Positions 20,322 through 29,841 of a stretch of 64,000 nt of DNA are shown piece by piece. The position numbers and the translations under genes were made by a program. The notes under the pieces are model-generated. The model ran no database searches. It saw nothing but the letters and a program-made list of their open reading frames with translations, and was not told the DNA's origin. The stretch comes from Pseudomonas paraeruginosa PA7 (GTDB taxonomy: Bacteria; Pseudomonadota; Gammaproteobacteria; Pseudomonadales; Pseudomonadaceae), in the NCBI RefSeq assembly GCF_000017205.1, contig NC_009656.1:1306001-1370000 (forward strand), read 5' to 3'. The first letter of the stretch is position 1, and each line of letters begins with the position of its first letter.

Positions 20322-21464
20322 ATGGTGCAATGGAAACACGCGGCGCTGCTCGCCCTGGCCCTTGCGGTCGTGGGTTGCAGCAGCAACAGCAAGAAGGAAC
20401 TCCCGCCCGCCGAGCTGACCGACTTCAAAGAGGAAGTCGTTCTGAGCAAGCAGTGGAGCCGCTCGGTCGGTGACGGCCAGGGTGACCTCTACAACCTGCT
20501 CGAGCCGGCGGTGGACGGTTCCACCATCTACGCCGCTTCCGCCGAAGGGCGGGTGATGGCGATCCAGCGCGAGACCGGCGATGTGCTCTGGAAGAAGGAC
20601 CTCGAGCGTCCGGTTTCCGGCGGTGTCGGCGTCGGCTACGGCCTGGTGCTGGTGGGTACCCTGCGCGGCGACGTGATCGCCCTCGACGAGGCCACCGGCA
20701 AGAAGAAGTGGACCAAGCGGGTCAACAGCGAAGTGCTGTCCGCGCCGGCCACCAACGGCGACGTGGTGGTGGTGCAGACCCAGGACGACAAGCTGATCGG
20801 CCTCGACGCCGCCAGCGGCGACCAGCGCTGGATCTACGAAAGCAGCGTGCCGGTGCTGACCCTGCGCGGCACCGGCGCGCCGCTGATTGCCGGCAACATG
20901 GCCCTGGCTGGCCTGGCCAGCGGCAAGGTGGTGGCGGTCGACGTACAGCGTGGCTTGCCGATCTGGGAGCAGCGCGTGGCGATCCCCCAGGGCCGTTCCG
21001 AACTGGATCGCGTGGTGGACATCGACGGCGGCCTCCTGCTGTCCGGCGACACCCTCTACGTGGTCAGCTACCAGGGCCGCGCCGCGGCGCTGGACGTGAA
21101 CAGCGGCCGCCTGCTCTGGCAACGCGAGGCGTCCAGCTACGTCGGCGTCGCCGAGGGCTTCGGCAACATCTACGTGAGCCAGGCCAGCGGTTCGGTGGAA
21201 GGCCTGGATGCGCGCGGCGCCTCCTCGCTGTGGAACAACGACGCCCTGGCGCGTCGGCAACTGTCGGCTCCGGCGGTATTCTCCAGCAACGTGGTGGTCG
21301 GCGATCTGGAAGGCTACGTGCATCTGCTGAGCCAGGTGGACGGTCGCTTCGTCGGTCGCGAGCGGGTCGACAGCGACGGCGTGCGGGTTCGCCCGCTGGT
21401 GGTCGGTAGCTGGATGTACGTGTTCGGCAACGGTGGCAAGCTCGTCGCCTACACCATCCGCTAG
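20322..21464 (+). CDS. bamB: Outer-membrane assembly lipoprotein BamB
   Basis: A 380-residue component of the BAM complex for beta-barrel protein insertion. The signal peptide ends in the lipobox VVGC with Cys19. The mature protein is an eight-bladed PQQ-like beta-propeller with repeated blocks such as GRVMAIQRETGDVLWKKDL, GDVIALDEATGKKKW and GKLVAYTIR at the end. ATG 20322 follows the yfgM stop by one base. Confidence 0.97.
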   Translation: MVQWKHAALLALALAVVGCSSNSKKELPPAELTDFKEEVVLSKQWSRSVGDGQGDLYNLLEPAVDGSTIYAASAEGRVMAIQRETGDVLWKKDLERPVSGGVGVGYGLVLVGTLRGDVIALDEATGKKKWTKRVNSEVLSAPATNGDVVVVQTQDDKLIGLDAASGDQRWIYESSVPVLTLRGTGAPLIAGNMALAGLASGKVVAVDVQRGLPIWEQRVAIPQGRSELDRVVDIDGGLLLSGDTLYVVSYQGRAAALDVNSGRLLWQREASSYVGVAEGFGNIYVSQASGSVEGLDARGASSLWNNDALARRQLSAPAVFSSNVVVGDLEGYVHLLSQVDGRFVGRERVDSDGVRVRPLVVGSWMYVFGNGGKLVAYTIR

Positions 21465-21482
21465 ACTGGGTTTCAAGTGTCC

Positions 21483-21517
21483 GGCCGCTGCCGTCCGACG
21501 TCAGCGGCCTTTGTGTT
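21483..21517 (+). terminator. Hairpin between bamB and der
   Basis: GGCCGCTG (21483-21490) pairs with CAGCGGCC (21502-21509), followed by TTTGTGTTTT. Probably an intrinsic, perhaps partial, terminator between two genes read in the same direction. Confidence 0.65.
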
Positions 21518-21541
21518 TTCTGAATTCTCGTGGAGAGCCGC

Positions 21542-23023
21542 ATGGTTCCCGTTATTGCCCTGGTGGGTCGTCCGAACGTCGGCAAGTCCACTCTGTTCAA
21601 CCGCCTGACCAAGTCGCGCGACGCCATCGTGGCGGAGTACGCCGGCCTGACCCGCGACCGCCAGTACGGCGAGGCGCGCTGGCAGGGCCGCACCTACATT
21701 GTCATCGATACCGGGGGTATCTCCGGCGATGAGGAAGGCATCGATGCGAAAATGGCCGAGCAATCGTTGCAGGCCATCGAGGAGGCGGATGCCGTCCTGT
21801 TCCTGGTCGATTCGCGCGCCGGCATGACCGCCGCCGACCAGATGATCGCCGAGCACCTGCGCAAGCGGAACAAGCGCAGTTTCCTGATCGCCAACAAGGT
21901 CGACACCATCGATCCCGATCTCGCTCGCGCCGAGTTCAGCCCGCTGGGCCTGGGCGATGCGCTGCCGATCGCCGCCGCCCACGGTCGCGGCATCAACCAT
22001 ATGCTGCAGGAAGCCCTGGGGATCTTCCCCAAGGACAACGCGGAGGAAGAAGGCGAGGGCGAGCCGGCGAGCGAAGAGGTCGCCGAAGGCGAGGAACCGA
22101 CCCGGATTCCCGGTCCCAGCGAGAAGGACGGGATCAAGATCGCCATCATCGGCCGGCCCAACGTGGGCAAGTCGACCCTGGTCAACCGCATGCTCGGCGA
22201 GGAGCGGGTGATCGTCTACGACCAGGCCGGCACCACCCGCGACAGCATCTACATCCCGTTCGAGCGCAACGAGGAGAAGTACACCCTGATCGATACCGCC
22301 GGCGTGCGTCGCCGCGGCAAGATCTTCGAGGCGGTGGAAAAATTCTCGGTGGTGAAGACCCTCCAGGCGATCCAGGATGCCAACGTGGTGATCTTCGTCA
22401 TGGACGCCCGCGAAGGGGTGGTCGAGCACGACCTCAACCTGCTCGGCTTCGTCCTCGAGACCGGCCGCGCCCTGGTGATCGCCCTGAACAAGTGGGACGG
22501 CATGGAGGCGGCCGAGCGCGACTACGTGAAGACCGAGCTGGAGCGACGCCTGCTGTTCGTCGACTTCGCCGACATCCACTTCATCTCGGCGCTGCACGGT
22601 ACCGGCGTCGGCCACCTCTACAAGTCGGTGCAGGAGTCCTTCCGCTCGGCGGTGACCCGCTGGCCGACCAGCCGCCTGACCAGCATCCTCGAGGACGCCG
22701 TGCAGGTACACCAGCCGCCGATGGTCAACGGTCGTCGGATCAAGCTGCGCTACGCCCACCTGGGCGGCGCCAACCCGCCGCTGATCGTGATCCATGGCAA
22801 CCAGGTGGATGCGGTGCCCAAGGCCTATACGCGCTACCTGGAGAAGACCTACCGGCGGGTATTGAAGTTGGTCGGTACGCCGATCCGTATCGAATACAAG
22901 GGCGGCGAGAACCCCTACGAGGGCAAGAAGAACTCGCTGACCGCGCGCCAGGTCAACAAGAAGCGCCGGCTGATGTCGCACCACAAGAAGGCCGAGAAGA
23001 AGAAGAAGGACAAGCGCCGCTGA
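21542..23023 (+). CDS. der: GTPase Der (EngA), ribosome assembly
   Basis: An essential double-GTPase of 493 residues for 50S maturation. The two G domains have P-loops GRPNVGKST at residues 8-16 and again at about 204-212, each with DTxG and NKxD motifs (NKVD, NKWD). The C-terminal KH-like domain ends in a very basic tail ([12 protein letters not shown]). An acidic linker (about 160-190) separates the G domains. GGAGAG precedes ATG 21542. Confidence 0.98.
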   Translation: MVPVIALVGRPNVGKSTLFNRLTKSRDAIVAEYAGLTRDRQYGEARWQGRTYIVIDTGGISGDEEGIDAKMAEQSLQAIEEADAVLFLVDSRAGMTAADQMIAEHLRKRNKRSFLIANKVDTIDPDLARAEFSPLGLGDALPIAAAHGRGINHMLQEALGIFPKDNAEEEGEGEPASEEVAEGEEPTRIPGPSEKDGIKIAIIGRPNVGKSTLVNRMLGEERVIVYDQAGTTRDSIYIPFERNEEKYTLIDTAGVRRRGKIFEAVEKFSVVKTLQAIQDANVVIFVMDAREGVVEHDLNLLGFVLETGRALVIALNKWDGMEAAERDYVKTELERRLLFVDFADIHFISALHGTGVGHLYKSVQESFRSAVTRWPTSRLTSILEDAVQVHQPPMVNGRRIKLRYAHLGGANPPLIVIHGNQVDAVPKAYTRYLEKTYRRVLKLVGTPIRIEYKGGENPYEGKKNSLTARQVNKKRRLMSHHKKAEKKKKDKRR

Positions 23024-23049
23024 GCGCGATGCGCCGTTCGCTGAAGAAG

Positions 23050-23078
23050 AGCCCGATGGATATCCCGTCGGGCTTTTT
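23050..23078 (+). terminator. Intrinsic terminator after der
   Basis: AGCCCGA (23050-23056) pairs with TCGGGCT (23068-23074), followed by TTTT. The loop contains the self-complementary GGATATCC. Confidence 0.85.
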
Positions 23079-23331
23079 CCATTGGCGCTGGCAGCGCTCC
23101 GTAGGGCGGATAGCGCTGCCGGTGTTCCCCGCCGGTACCCTGGCGTGACGGCGGATTATCGCGAGGCGGCTGTTCGTCCTGCGCCATGGCCCGGCGCATA
23201 TTCCCCGTGACCTGCGGCGGGCGCGCTTTTTTCCAAGCCGTGCCCCTGCAGCGTCGCTCCCGGATCGGCTATCCTGCCCTGCCACCCGTCTGGCCGGGCT
23301 ATCGTCCGGCGAGTCCCAGCAGGAAGTCCCG
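23079..23331. other. Non-coding interval with a degenerate repeat
   Basis: Together with the terminator this is the 308-base gap between der and the aminotransferase. I find no gene in it. CGTAGGGCGGATAGCGC at 23099-23115 and CGGCGGATTATCGCG at 23149-23163 look like decayed copies of the GCGGATAACnGC palindrome family seen complete at 26010-26038. TATCCT at 23270-23275 could be a -10 for the downstream gene, but there is no convincing -35. Confidence 0.4.
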
Positions 23332-24480
23332 ATGATTCAGAGCAAGCTGCCGAATGTCGGCACCACCATCTTCACCCGCATGTCGCAACTGGCCGCCGAG
23401 TGCGGCGCGATCAACCTCTCCCAGGGCTTTCCCGATTTCGACGGTCCGCCGGAGTTGCGCGAGGCGGTAGGCCGGCATATCGCCGCCGGGCACAACCAGT
23501 ACGCGCCGATGGCCGGCCTGCCGGCGCTGCGCGAGCAGGTGGCGAAGAAGATCGAGCAGCTCTATGGGCGTCGGGTGAGTGCCGACAGCGAGGTGACCAT
23601 CACGCCGGGCGCGACCGAGGCGATCTTCAGCGCGATCCAGGCGCTGGTCCATCCGGGTGACGAAGTGGTGGTGCTCGACCCGTCCTACGACAGCTACGAA
23701 CCGTCGGTGCAGCTCGCCGGTGGGCGTTGCGTGCACGTGCCGCTGGCGCTGCCGGACTTCTCCATCGACTGGCAGCGCATGGCCGAGGCCATCGGGCCGC
23801 GTACCCGGCTGGTCATCATCAATACCCCGCATAACCCCAGCGGTGCGCTGATCAGCCGCGAGGAACTGGACCGCCTGGCGGCGCTGATCCGCGACCGGGA
23901 TATCTACCTGATCAGCGACGAGGTCTACGAGCACCTGGTGTTCGACGGCGTCGCCCATACCAGCGTGCTGTCCCACGACGAGTTGTATCCGCGTTCCTTC
24001 GTGGTCAGCTCGTTCGGCAAGACCTACCACGTCACCGGCTGGAAGACCGGCTACGTGGTCGCGCCGCCGGCGCTCGGCGCGGAGCTGCGCAAGGTCCACC
24101 AGTACGTCAACTTCTGCGGGGTCACGCCGTTGCAGTGGGCGCTGGCCGACTACATGGCCGCCCATCCCGAGCACCTGGGGCAGTTGCCAGGCTTCTACCA
24201 GGCCAAGCGCGACCTGTTCTGCGACCTCCTGCAGGGCTCGCGTTTCCGTTTCAGCCGTGCGCCGGGCACCTATTTCCAGTGCGTGGACTATTCGGCGATC
24301 CGCCCGGACCTGGACGACGTCGCCATGGCCGAATGGCTGACCCGTGAACACGGAGTGGCGGCGATCCCGGTTTCGGTGTTTTATGAAAAGGCGCCGGACG
24401 CCCTGCGCCTGGTCCGCTTCTGTTACGCCAAACGCGAGGAGACGCTGCGTCAGGCAGCGGAAAAGCTATGCGCGATCTGA
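23332..24480 (+). CDS. PLP-dependent aminotransferase, methionine/glutamine transaminase type (YbdL-like)
   Basis: A class I/II aminotransferase of 382 residues with INLSQGFPDFDGPPELREAV at the N-terminus, NPHNPSG-type loop NTPHNPSGALISREEL, and PLP Lys230 in SSFGKTYHVTGWKTGY. The closest family is YbdL / kynurenine-glutamine transaminase K, which prefers methionine, phenylalanine and glutamine. Its 3' end overlaps an omega-amidase-like gene by 13 bases. That supports a role transaminating glutamine with alpha-keto acids such as 4-methylthio-2-oxobutanoate in methionine salvage (inference). Confidence 0.85.
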   Translation: MIQSKLPNVGTTIFTRMSQLAAECGAINLSQGFPDFDGPPELREAVGRHIAAGHNQYAPMAGLPALREQVAKKIEQLYGRRVSADSEVTITPGATEAIFSAIQALVHPGDEVVVLDPSYDSYEPSVQLAGGRCVHVPLALPDFSIDWQRMAEAIGPRTRLVIINTPHNPSGALISREELDRLAALIRDRDIYLISDEVYEHLVFDGVAHTSVLSHDELYPRSFVVSSFGKTYHVTGWKTGYVVAPPALGAELRKVHQYVNFCGVTPLQWALADYMAAHPEHLGQLPGFYQAKRDLFCDLLQGSRFRFSRAPGTYFQCVDYSAIRPDLDDVAMAEWLTREHGVAAIPVSVFYEKAPDALRLVRFCYAKREETLRQAAEKLCAI

Positions 24481-25262
24481 CGGTGCTGCCGGACCTGGAC
24501 GTCGCCCTGGTCCAATCCTCCCTGGCCTGGCACGATGCCCAGGCCAACCGCGAGCATTTCACCGCCCTGCTGGAAAGCGCCGCCGGCGCCGACCTGGTGA
24601 TTCTCCCGGAAATGTTCACCACCGGTTTCAGCATGGCTTCGGCAGAGCAGGCCGAGCCTGAGCAGGGGCCGACCCACGCCTGGCTGCGGGAGCAGGCCCG
24701 CCGCCTCGGCGCGGTGGTCACCGGCAGCCTGATCGTCCAGCTCGCCGATGGCAGCCACCGCAACCGTCTGCTCTGGGCGCGTCCGGACGGCGAGGTGCTG
24801 CACTACGACAAGCGCCATCTGTTCCGCATGGCCGGCGAGCATGAGCACTACAGTCCCGGCGAGCGCCAGGAGCTGTTCGAACTCAAGGGCTGGCGGGTGC
24901 GCCCGCTGATCTGCTACGACCTGCGCTTCCCGGTATGGAGCCGCGACCCGCACGACACCGACCTGTTGCTCTACACCGCCAACTGGCCCGCGCCTCGTCG
25001 ACTGCACTGGAACCGCCTGCTGCCGGCGCGGGCGATCGAGAACCTCTGCTACGTGGTGGCGGTGAATCGTATCGGCGAAGACGGCAACGCCTTGCGCTAC
25101 GCTGGAGATAGCCAGGCCCTGGATTTCCAGGGCGACAGCCTGTTCAACGCGGCGGACGCCGACGGCGTGTTCCGCGTCCGGCTGGACGCGGCGGCGTTGG
25201 CGGCCTATCGCCAGCGCTTCCCGGCCTACATGGATGCGGATCGCTTCGAAATCCACCCTTGA
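24468..25262 (+). CDS. Carbon-nitrogen hydrolase, omega-amidase (YafV/Nit2-like)
   Basis: A nitrilase-superfamily enzyme of 264 residues with the Glu-Lys-Cys triad: Glu48 (LPEMFTTGF), Lys115 (YDKRHLFRMAGEHEHY) and Cys149 (ICYDLRFPVWSR). The ILPEMFTTGF and NWPxxRxxHW motifs are characteristic of the YafV/Nit2 omega-amidase branch, which hydrolyses alpha-ketoglutaramate to alpha-ketoglutarate and ammonia. Translational overlap with the aminotransferase would make glutamine transamination irreversible. The exact substrate is not proven by sequence. Confidence 0.88.
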   Translation: MRDLTVLPDLDVALVQSSLAWHDAQANREHFTALLESAAGADLVILPEMFTTGFSMASAEQAEPEQGPTHAWLREQARRLGAVVTGSLIVQLADGSHRNRLLWARPDGEVLHYDKRHLFRMAGEHEHYSPGERQELFELKGWRVRPLICYDLRFPVWSRDPHDTDLLLYTANWPAPRRLHWNRLLPARAIENLCYVVAVNRIGEDGNALRYAGDSQALDFQGDSLFNAADADGVFRVRLDAAALAAYRQRFPAYMDADRFEIHP

Positions 25263-25396
25263 ATGCCGGAACGTCCTGTTCCGCTCGATGTCCGAGGCCA
25301 TGACCCGGCGCCGTGCATGATGGCGCGTCGCCGGGCCTGGAGTTACCCGTATCCCGCGGCGATACGCCGTGGGCATCAGATCAGGAGGAAGACCAA

Positions 25397-25981
25397 ATGG
25401 GACTGCTCGATTCGATTCTCGGTTCGGCGCTGGGTGGCTCTGAAGGACAGGGAGGTGCACGCGATCCGAAAGTGGCCCTGTTGATCGGGCTGGTGACCAT
25501 GCTGATGTCACGCCAGGGCGGTGCGGCACAGGGCGGTGGCGATGGCGGTGGTCTGCTCGGTTCGCTGGGCAGCATCCTTGGCGGCGCCGGCGGCGGTGCT
25601 GCGAGCGGTGGACTGGGCGGCGTCCTCGGCGATCTGCTCGGTGGTGCCGCGGGCGGTGCCGGGCAGGCGCCGGGGGTGGAGGCCGGCTCCCTGGGCGGAC
25701 TCGGCGGGTTGTTCCAGATGCTCCAGAACGCAGGCCTGGGCGATGCCCTGAATTCCTGGATCGGCGGTGGGCCGAACCAGGCGGTGTCGGCGGCGGACAT
25801 TTCCCGCGCCTTCGGCGACGGCCAGCTGCAACAACTGGCGGACTCCGCCGGGGTCAGCCAGGGCGAAGCGGCCGAGCACCTGAGCAGCCTGCTGCCGGAA
25901 CTGGTCAACAAGCTGACGCCGGATGGCCAGGCGCCGCAGGGCGACCTGGACATCGGCTCGGTGCTGGCGCGCTTCAGCTGA
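25397..25981 (+). CDS. YidB-like DUF937 protein
   Basis: 194 residues starting MGLLDSILGSALGG after a strong AGGAGGA at 25383-25389. A glycine-rich low-complexity stretch (about residues 45-115) separates a short N-terminal helix from a C-terminal domain with SAADISRAFGDGQLQQLADSAGVSQGEAAEHLSSLLPELVNKLTPDG. This is the YidB/DUF937 signature. No enzymatic function is known; no signal peptide or clear membrane segment. It has a 134-base upstream gap in which I see no other gene. Confidence 0.85.
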   Translation: MGLLDSILGSALGGSEGQGGARDPKVALLIGLVTMLMSRQGGAAQGGGDGGGLLGSLGSILGGAGGGAASGGLGGVLGDLLGGAAGGAGQAPGVEAGSLGGLGGLFQMLQNAGLGDALNSWIGGGPNQAVSAADISRAFGDGQLQQLADSAGVSQGEAAEHLSSLLPELVNKLTPDGQAPQGDLDIGSVLARFS

Positions 25982-26009
25982 GACCACGCGGCCGTCATTC
26001 GAGGGTTCC

Positions 26010-26038
26010 GGCGGATAACCGCGCTGCGGTTATCCGCC
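26010..26038. repeat. Palindromic unit between convergent genes (REP-like)
   Basis: Perfect 13-base inverted repeat GGCGGATAACCGC (26010-26022) / GCGGTTATCCGCC (26026-26038) with loop GCT. It lies between a plus-strand and a minus-strand stop codon. No T-run, so it may act as a bidirectional stop or mRNA end protector. It resembles the GCGGATAAC palindromes scattered through P. aeruginosa intergenic DNA (from memory). Confidence 0.7.
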
Positions 26039-26065
26039 TGTGCGACACCTCGACGCCGTGCTCCG

Positions 26066-27016
26066 TCAATAGGCGCTGGCGCTGTCCAGGCGGTGGATCG
26101 CCTGCTCGTCGAGCCGCAGGCGGGTGGCGGCGATCAGGTCGTCCAGCTGTTCCAGGCTGGTGGCGCTGGCAATCGGCGCGGTGACGGTGGGGCGGGCGAT
26201 CAGCCAGGCCAGGGCGACCTGGGTCGGATTGGCGTTGTACTGCTCGGCCACTTCATCGAGCGCCGCGAGGATCGCCACGCCGCGCTCGTTCAGGTAACCC
26301 CTGACTTTCTCGCCGCGGGCACGACCCGCGGTGTCGGCTTCGCTGCGGTACTTGCCACTGAGGAAACCGCTGGCCAGCGAGTAGTAGCTGATCACGCCAA
26401 GGCCGAGTTCTTCCACTGTCGGCTCCAGGTTGGTTTCGTAGTCGGCGCGGTCGTACAGGTTGTACTCGGGCTGCAGGCTCTGGTAGCTGGGCAGGTTCAG
26501 CCGGGCGCTGACCTGGCGTGCCTGGATCAGGCGCCGGGCGTCGTGGTTGGAGGCGCCGATGACCCGAACCTTGCCTTTCTTGATCAGCTCGCCGTAGGTG
26601 GAGAGGGTTTCCTCCAGTTCGGTGTGTGGATCGTCGGCATGCGACTGGTAGAGGTCCAGGTAGTCGGTCTGCAGGCGCCGCAGGGAAGCCTCCAGGGCCT
26701 GTTCGATATAGGCCGCGGAGAGGCCCTTGTGGCCGTTGCCCATGTCCATCCCGACCTTGCTCGCGATCACTACCCGGTCGCGCTTGCCGGTGCGTTTCAG
26801 CCATTTGCCGATGATGCTCTCCGATTCGCCACCCTGGTGTCCGGGAACCCAGCGCGAATACACGTCGGCGGTATCGATGCAGTTCAGCCCGGCATCGAGC
26901 AGGGCGTCCAGCAGCCTGAAGGAGGTGCTTTCGTCGGCGGTCCAGCCGAAGACGTTGCCGCCGAATACCAGGGCCGGGATTTCCAGCCCGGAGTTGCCGA
27001 GTTTGCGTGTGCTCAT
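26066..27016 (-). CDS. Aldo/keto reductase family oxidoreductase
   Basis: 316 residues, a TIM-barrel NADPH-dependent reductase. The catalytic tetrad is visible as Asp48 and Tyr53 (CIDTADVYSRW), Lys87 (ASKVGMD) and the His in DLYQSHADD. The fold-typical motifs GASNHDARRL and ALAWLIARPTVTAPIASATSLEQLDDLIAATRL follow. The subgroup is that of YajO/Tas-like enzymes with broad carbonyl substrates; the physiological substrate is unknown. AGGAGGG precedes the start at 27016. Confidence 0.92.
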   Translation of the reverse strand: MSTRKLGNSGLEIPALVFGGNVFGWTADESTSFRLLDALLDAGLNCIDTADVYSRWVPGHQGGESESIIGKWLKRTGKRDRVVIASKVGMDMGNGHKGLSAAYIEQALEASLRRLQTDYLDLYQSHADDPHTELEETLSTYGELIKKGKVRVIGASNHDARRLIQARQVSARLNLPSYQSLQPEYNLYDRADYETNLEPTVEELGLGVISYYSLASGFLSGKYRSEADTAGRARGEKVRGYLNERGVAILAALDEVAEQYNANPTQVALAWLIARPTVTAPIASATSLEQLDDLIAATRLRLDEQAIHRLDSASAY

Positions 27017-27198
27017 GCGTCATCCCTCCTGTGTGCGGTCCTGTGTGGGCGCTTTCGTTCGCACGTCTTGCTGTGACTGCCGGCGGGCGCGGAATGTTCA
27101 GCTGGCGCGCAGCGTCCTATAGACTCTGCCGGTCGCCGGGATTTTCCAATGCCGGCCCTGGTAAAGCTTCAGTAAAGATCCGCAGGGAGCACACGCAT

Positions 27199-27654
27199 AT
27201 GAGCAGCGATACCGAGAACCCGTTCCGTCCGCCGGAAGCCCGCCTGGACGAGCCGGGCGCAACCCAGGGCGAGCCGCTGTACAGGCTTTCCGCCATCGGC
27301 CTGGGCACTTTCATCGGCACCCCCCTGGCTGGCGCCTTCCTGACCGCGGTGAACCTGAGGCGCCTCGGCCGTGGGCAGGAGGTCGGACGCGCCTGGCTGG
27401 TCGCCGTCGGCCTGTTCGTCCTGCTGCTGGTACTGGGCGCGATATTGCCGGAGAACATCCCCTCCACCGGCTTCGCGGTGGCGCAGATCATCGGCATGGT
27501 CTACTACGCCAGGTCGGCCTTCGGCCCGGCGCTGGAGAGCCACAAGGCCGCCGGCGGCAGCTTCATTTCCAACTGGAGGGCGGCCGGCATCGCCCTGCTG
27601 TTCATGCTGGCGGTCCTGCTGGTGATGGTGCCGGTGGTGATGCTGGTGGCCTGA
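27199..27654 (+). CDS. Small membrane protein with NPFRPPEA N-terminus
   Basis: 151 residues; ATG 27199 has AGGGAG nine bases upstream. The N-terminus has NPFRPPEARLDE, a cytoplasmic motif common to many small gammaproteobacterial membrane proteins. Hydrophobic stretches lie at about residues 33-52 (GLGTFIGTPLAGAFLTAV), 68-88 (WLVAVGLFVLLLVLGAIL), 95-110 and 128-151 (GIALLFMLAVLLVMVPVVMLVA), suggesting three or four membrane segments. No function can be assigned. It is divergent from the aldo/keto reductase, across 182 bases. Confidence 0.75.
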   Translation: MSSDTENPFRPPEARLDEPGATQGEPLYRLSAIGLGTFIGTPLAGAFLTAVNLRRLGRGQEVGRAWLVAVGLFVLLLVLGAILPENIPSTGFAVAQIIGMVYYARSAFGPALESHKAAGGSFISNWRAAGIALLFMLAVLLVMVPVVMLVA

Positions 27655-27703
27655 GGTACCGCCGCTTTGCCGTATCATGGCTTCTTTTCAGCGATGACTG
27701 ACC

Positions 27704-28036
27704 ATGACCACAGAACGTTACCTGCTCGATGAACTGGAAGCCGCCGACATGCTCGAGATCGACGGCCTGCATGCCTGGCGCTTCGAACTCAACGAGGCGC
27801 TGCTGGACCAGGCGGACCTGGCCGCGGAGGCCGACCAGGCGTTCGCCAGCGAGGAGTGGGTGCTGGCGGTGGAAAGCCTGGATGGACGCACTCGTCGCGA
27901 CTGGCGTTTTTCCTACAACGCCGTGATGGAAGCCGAGCCGCAGGCCGATGGTGACACCTGGCGCATCGCGGGCACCGGGGGCGCGCATCTGCTCAGGTGC
28001 CTGGGAGCGGTCAGCGCCAGCGGCGACGACGAATGA
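27704..28036 (+). CDS. Conserved hypothetical, DUF5629-like
   Basis: An acidic soluble protein of 110 residues (TTERYLLDELEAADMLEIDGLHAWRFEL...). I recognise it as a conserved pseudomonad protein, probably the family filed as DUF5629, but know no function. The middle (SEEWVLAVESLDGRTRRDWRFSYNAVMEAE) looks like a beta-rich domain. No signal peptide or membrane segment. A candidate -10 (TATCAT 27673-27678) lies 26 bases upstream, with no clear -35. It ends 11 bases before a bidirectional terminator. Confidence 0.7.
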   Translation: MTTERYLLDELEAADMLEIDGLHAWRFELNEALLDQADLAAEADQAFASEEWVLAVESLDGRTRRDWRFSYNAVMEAEPQADGDTWRIAGTGGAHLLRCLGAVSASGDDE

Positions 28037-28047
28037 CGTCGCATCCA

Positions 28048-28080
28048 TGAAAAAAGGGAGCCATTGGCTCCCTTTTTTCA
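28048..28080. terminator. Bidirectional terminator between the DUF5629-like gene and leuA
   Basis: Perfect 15-base inverted repeat, TGAAAAAAGGGAGCC (28048-28062) and its complement (28066-28080), with a three-base loop. The T6 runs on both strands make it a terminator in each direction. Confidence 0.95.
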
Positions 28081-28094
28081 TTCCCATCCCTGGC

Positions 28095-29765
28095 TCAGGC
28101 CGCCTTGGCCTCGGCCTGGGTCACCGCGCGGTTCAGTGCGCTGAACAGGGCGCGGAAGCTGGCGGTGGTGATGTTCTCGTCGATGCCGATGCCGTGCAGC
28201 GGGCGCTGGCCTTCGAGACGGATCTCGATGTAGGCCGCGGCCCTGGCGTTGGCGCCGGCGCCGATGGCGTGCTCGTGGTAGTCCATGATCTCCGCCTTGA
28301 CCGGCAGGGCGGCGACCAGGGCTTCCAGCGGGCCCTTGCCGATCCCACGCCAGTGCTGCTTCTCGCCGTCGAAGGTGACTTCCAGGTCGACGGCGCTGGT
28401 GCCGTTCTCTTCCTGCAGGCGATGGCTGGCCAGGGCATAGGGCGAGGTCGCCTTCAGGTACTCGTTCTCCAGCAGGGAGTAGATCTGCTGGGCGGTCATC
28501 TCCAGGCCGAGACGGTCGGTCTCGCCCTGTACCACCTGGCTGAACTCGATCTGCATGCGGCGCGGCAGGCTGATGCCGTATTCCTGCTCGAGCAGGAAGG
28601 TGATGCCGCCCTTGCCGGACTGGCTGTTGACCCGGATCACCGCCTCGTAGTCGCGGCCGATGTCGGCCGGGTCGATCGGCAGGTAGGGCACCTCCCAGAT
28701 CGCGTCTTCCTTCTGCTGGGCGAAGCCCTTGCGGATGGCGTCCTGGTGCGAGCCGGAGAAGGCGGTGTGGACCAGGTCGCCGACGTACGGGTGGCGCGGG
28801 TGGACCGGCAGCTGGTTGCATTCCTCGACCACCTTGCGCACGGCGTCGATGTCGGAGAAGTCCAGTTGCGGGTGCAGGCCCTGGGTATACATGTTCAGCG
28901 CCAGGGTCACCAGGTCGACGTTGCCGGTGCGCTCGCCGTTGCCGAACAGGCAGCCTTCGACGCGGTCGGCGCCGGCCATCAGGCCCAGCTCGGTGGCGGC
29001 CACGCCGGTGCCGCGGTCGTTGTGGGTGTGCAGGCTGATGATCACGCTGTCACGCCGGTTGACGTGGCGGCCGAACCACTCGATCTGGTCGGCGTAGACG
29101 TTCGGCGTGGCGCACTCCACGGTGGCCGGCAGGTTGAGGATGATCTTGTGCTCCGGGGTCGGCTGCCAGACGTCGATCACCGCGTTGCAGACCTCGACCG
29201 AGAACTCCAGCTCGGTGGAGCTGAAGATTTCCGGCGAGTACTGGAACGACCACTGGGTGTCCGGTTGCTCGGCGGCCAGCTTCCTGATCAGCTTGGCGGC
29301 GTTGGTGGCGATGTCGACGACGCCCTGCTTGTCCTGGTTGAAAACGATGCGGCGGAACGATGGCGCGGTGGCGTTGTAGACGTGGACGATGGCCTTCTTC
29401 GCCCCGCGCAGGGATTCGAAGGTGCGGGTGATCAGGTCCTCGCGGGCCTGGGTCAGCACCTGGATGGTGACGTCGTCGGGGATGTGGTTGCCTTCGATCA
29501 GCTCGCGGACGAAGTTGAAGTCGGTGTCCGAGGCCGACGGGAAGGCCACTTCGATCTGCTTCAGGCCGACCTGCACCAGGGTCTTGAAGAAGCGCATCTT
29601 CTTCGCCGCGTCCATCGGCTCGATCAGCGACTGGTTGCCGTCGCGCAGGTCGGAGCTGCACCAGATCGGCACTTCGGTGATGGTCTTCGACGGCCAGGTG
29701 CGGTCGGGCAGATTGATGGCCGGGAACGGACGGTATTTCTGCGAAGGGTCTTTCAACATGCTCAT
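28095..29765 (-). CDS. leuA: 2-isopropylmalate synthase
   Basis: LeuA condenses acetyl-CoA with 2-ketoisovalerate, the first committed step of leucine synthesis. The 556-residue product is of the long (type II) class: the catalytic TIM barrel opens with [17 protein letters not shown] (metal/general acid DLRDGNQ) and has [18 protein letters not shown] (HxH metal ligands). The C-terminal LeuA dimer/allosteric domain covers about residues 425-550. The start [15 protein letters not shown] at 29765 has AAGGAT nearby. A leucine-rich leader ORF lies 76 bases upstream. Confidence 0.97.
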   Translation of the reverse strand: MSMLKDPSQKYRPFPAINLPDRTWPSKTITEVPIWCSSDLRDGNQSLIEPMDAAKKMRFFKTLVQVGLKQIEVAFPSASDTDFNFVRELIEGNHIPDDVTIQVLTQAREDLITRTFESLRGAKKAIVHVYNATAPSFRRIVFNQDKQGVVDIATNAAKLIRKLAAEQPDTQWSFQYSPEIFSSTELEFSVEVCNAVIDVWQPTPEHKIILNLPATVECATPNVYADQIEWFGRHVNRRDSVIISLHTHNDRGTGVAATELGLMAGADRVEGCLFGNGERTGNVDLVTLALNMYTQGLHPQLDFSDIDAVRKVVEECNQLPVHPRHPYVGDLVHTAFSGSHQDAIRKGFAQQKEDAIWEVPYLPIDPADIGRDYEAVIRVNSQSGKGGITFLLEQEYGISLPRRMQIEFSQVVQGETDRLGLEMTAQQIYSLLENEYLKATSPYALASHRLQEENGTSAVDLEVTFDGEKQHWRGIGKGPLEALVAALPVKAEIMDYHEHAIGAGANARAAAYIEIRLEGQRPLHGIGIDENITTASFRALFSALNRAVTQAEAKAA

Positions 29766-29841
29766 GGGGCTAATCCTTTGGAATCGATACCCGGGCGGCG
29801 TGGCCAGGCGAACGCAATGACGAGGGGAGGGGAAGCGTCGC

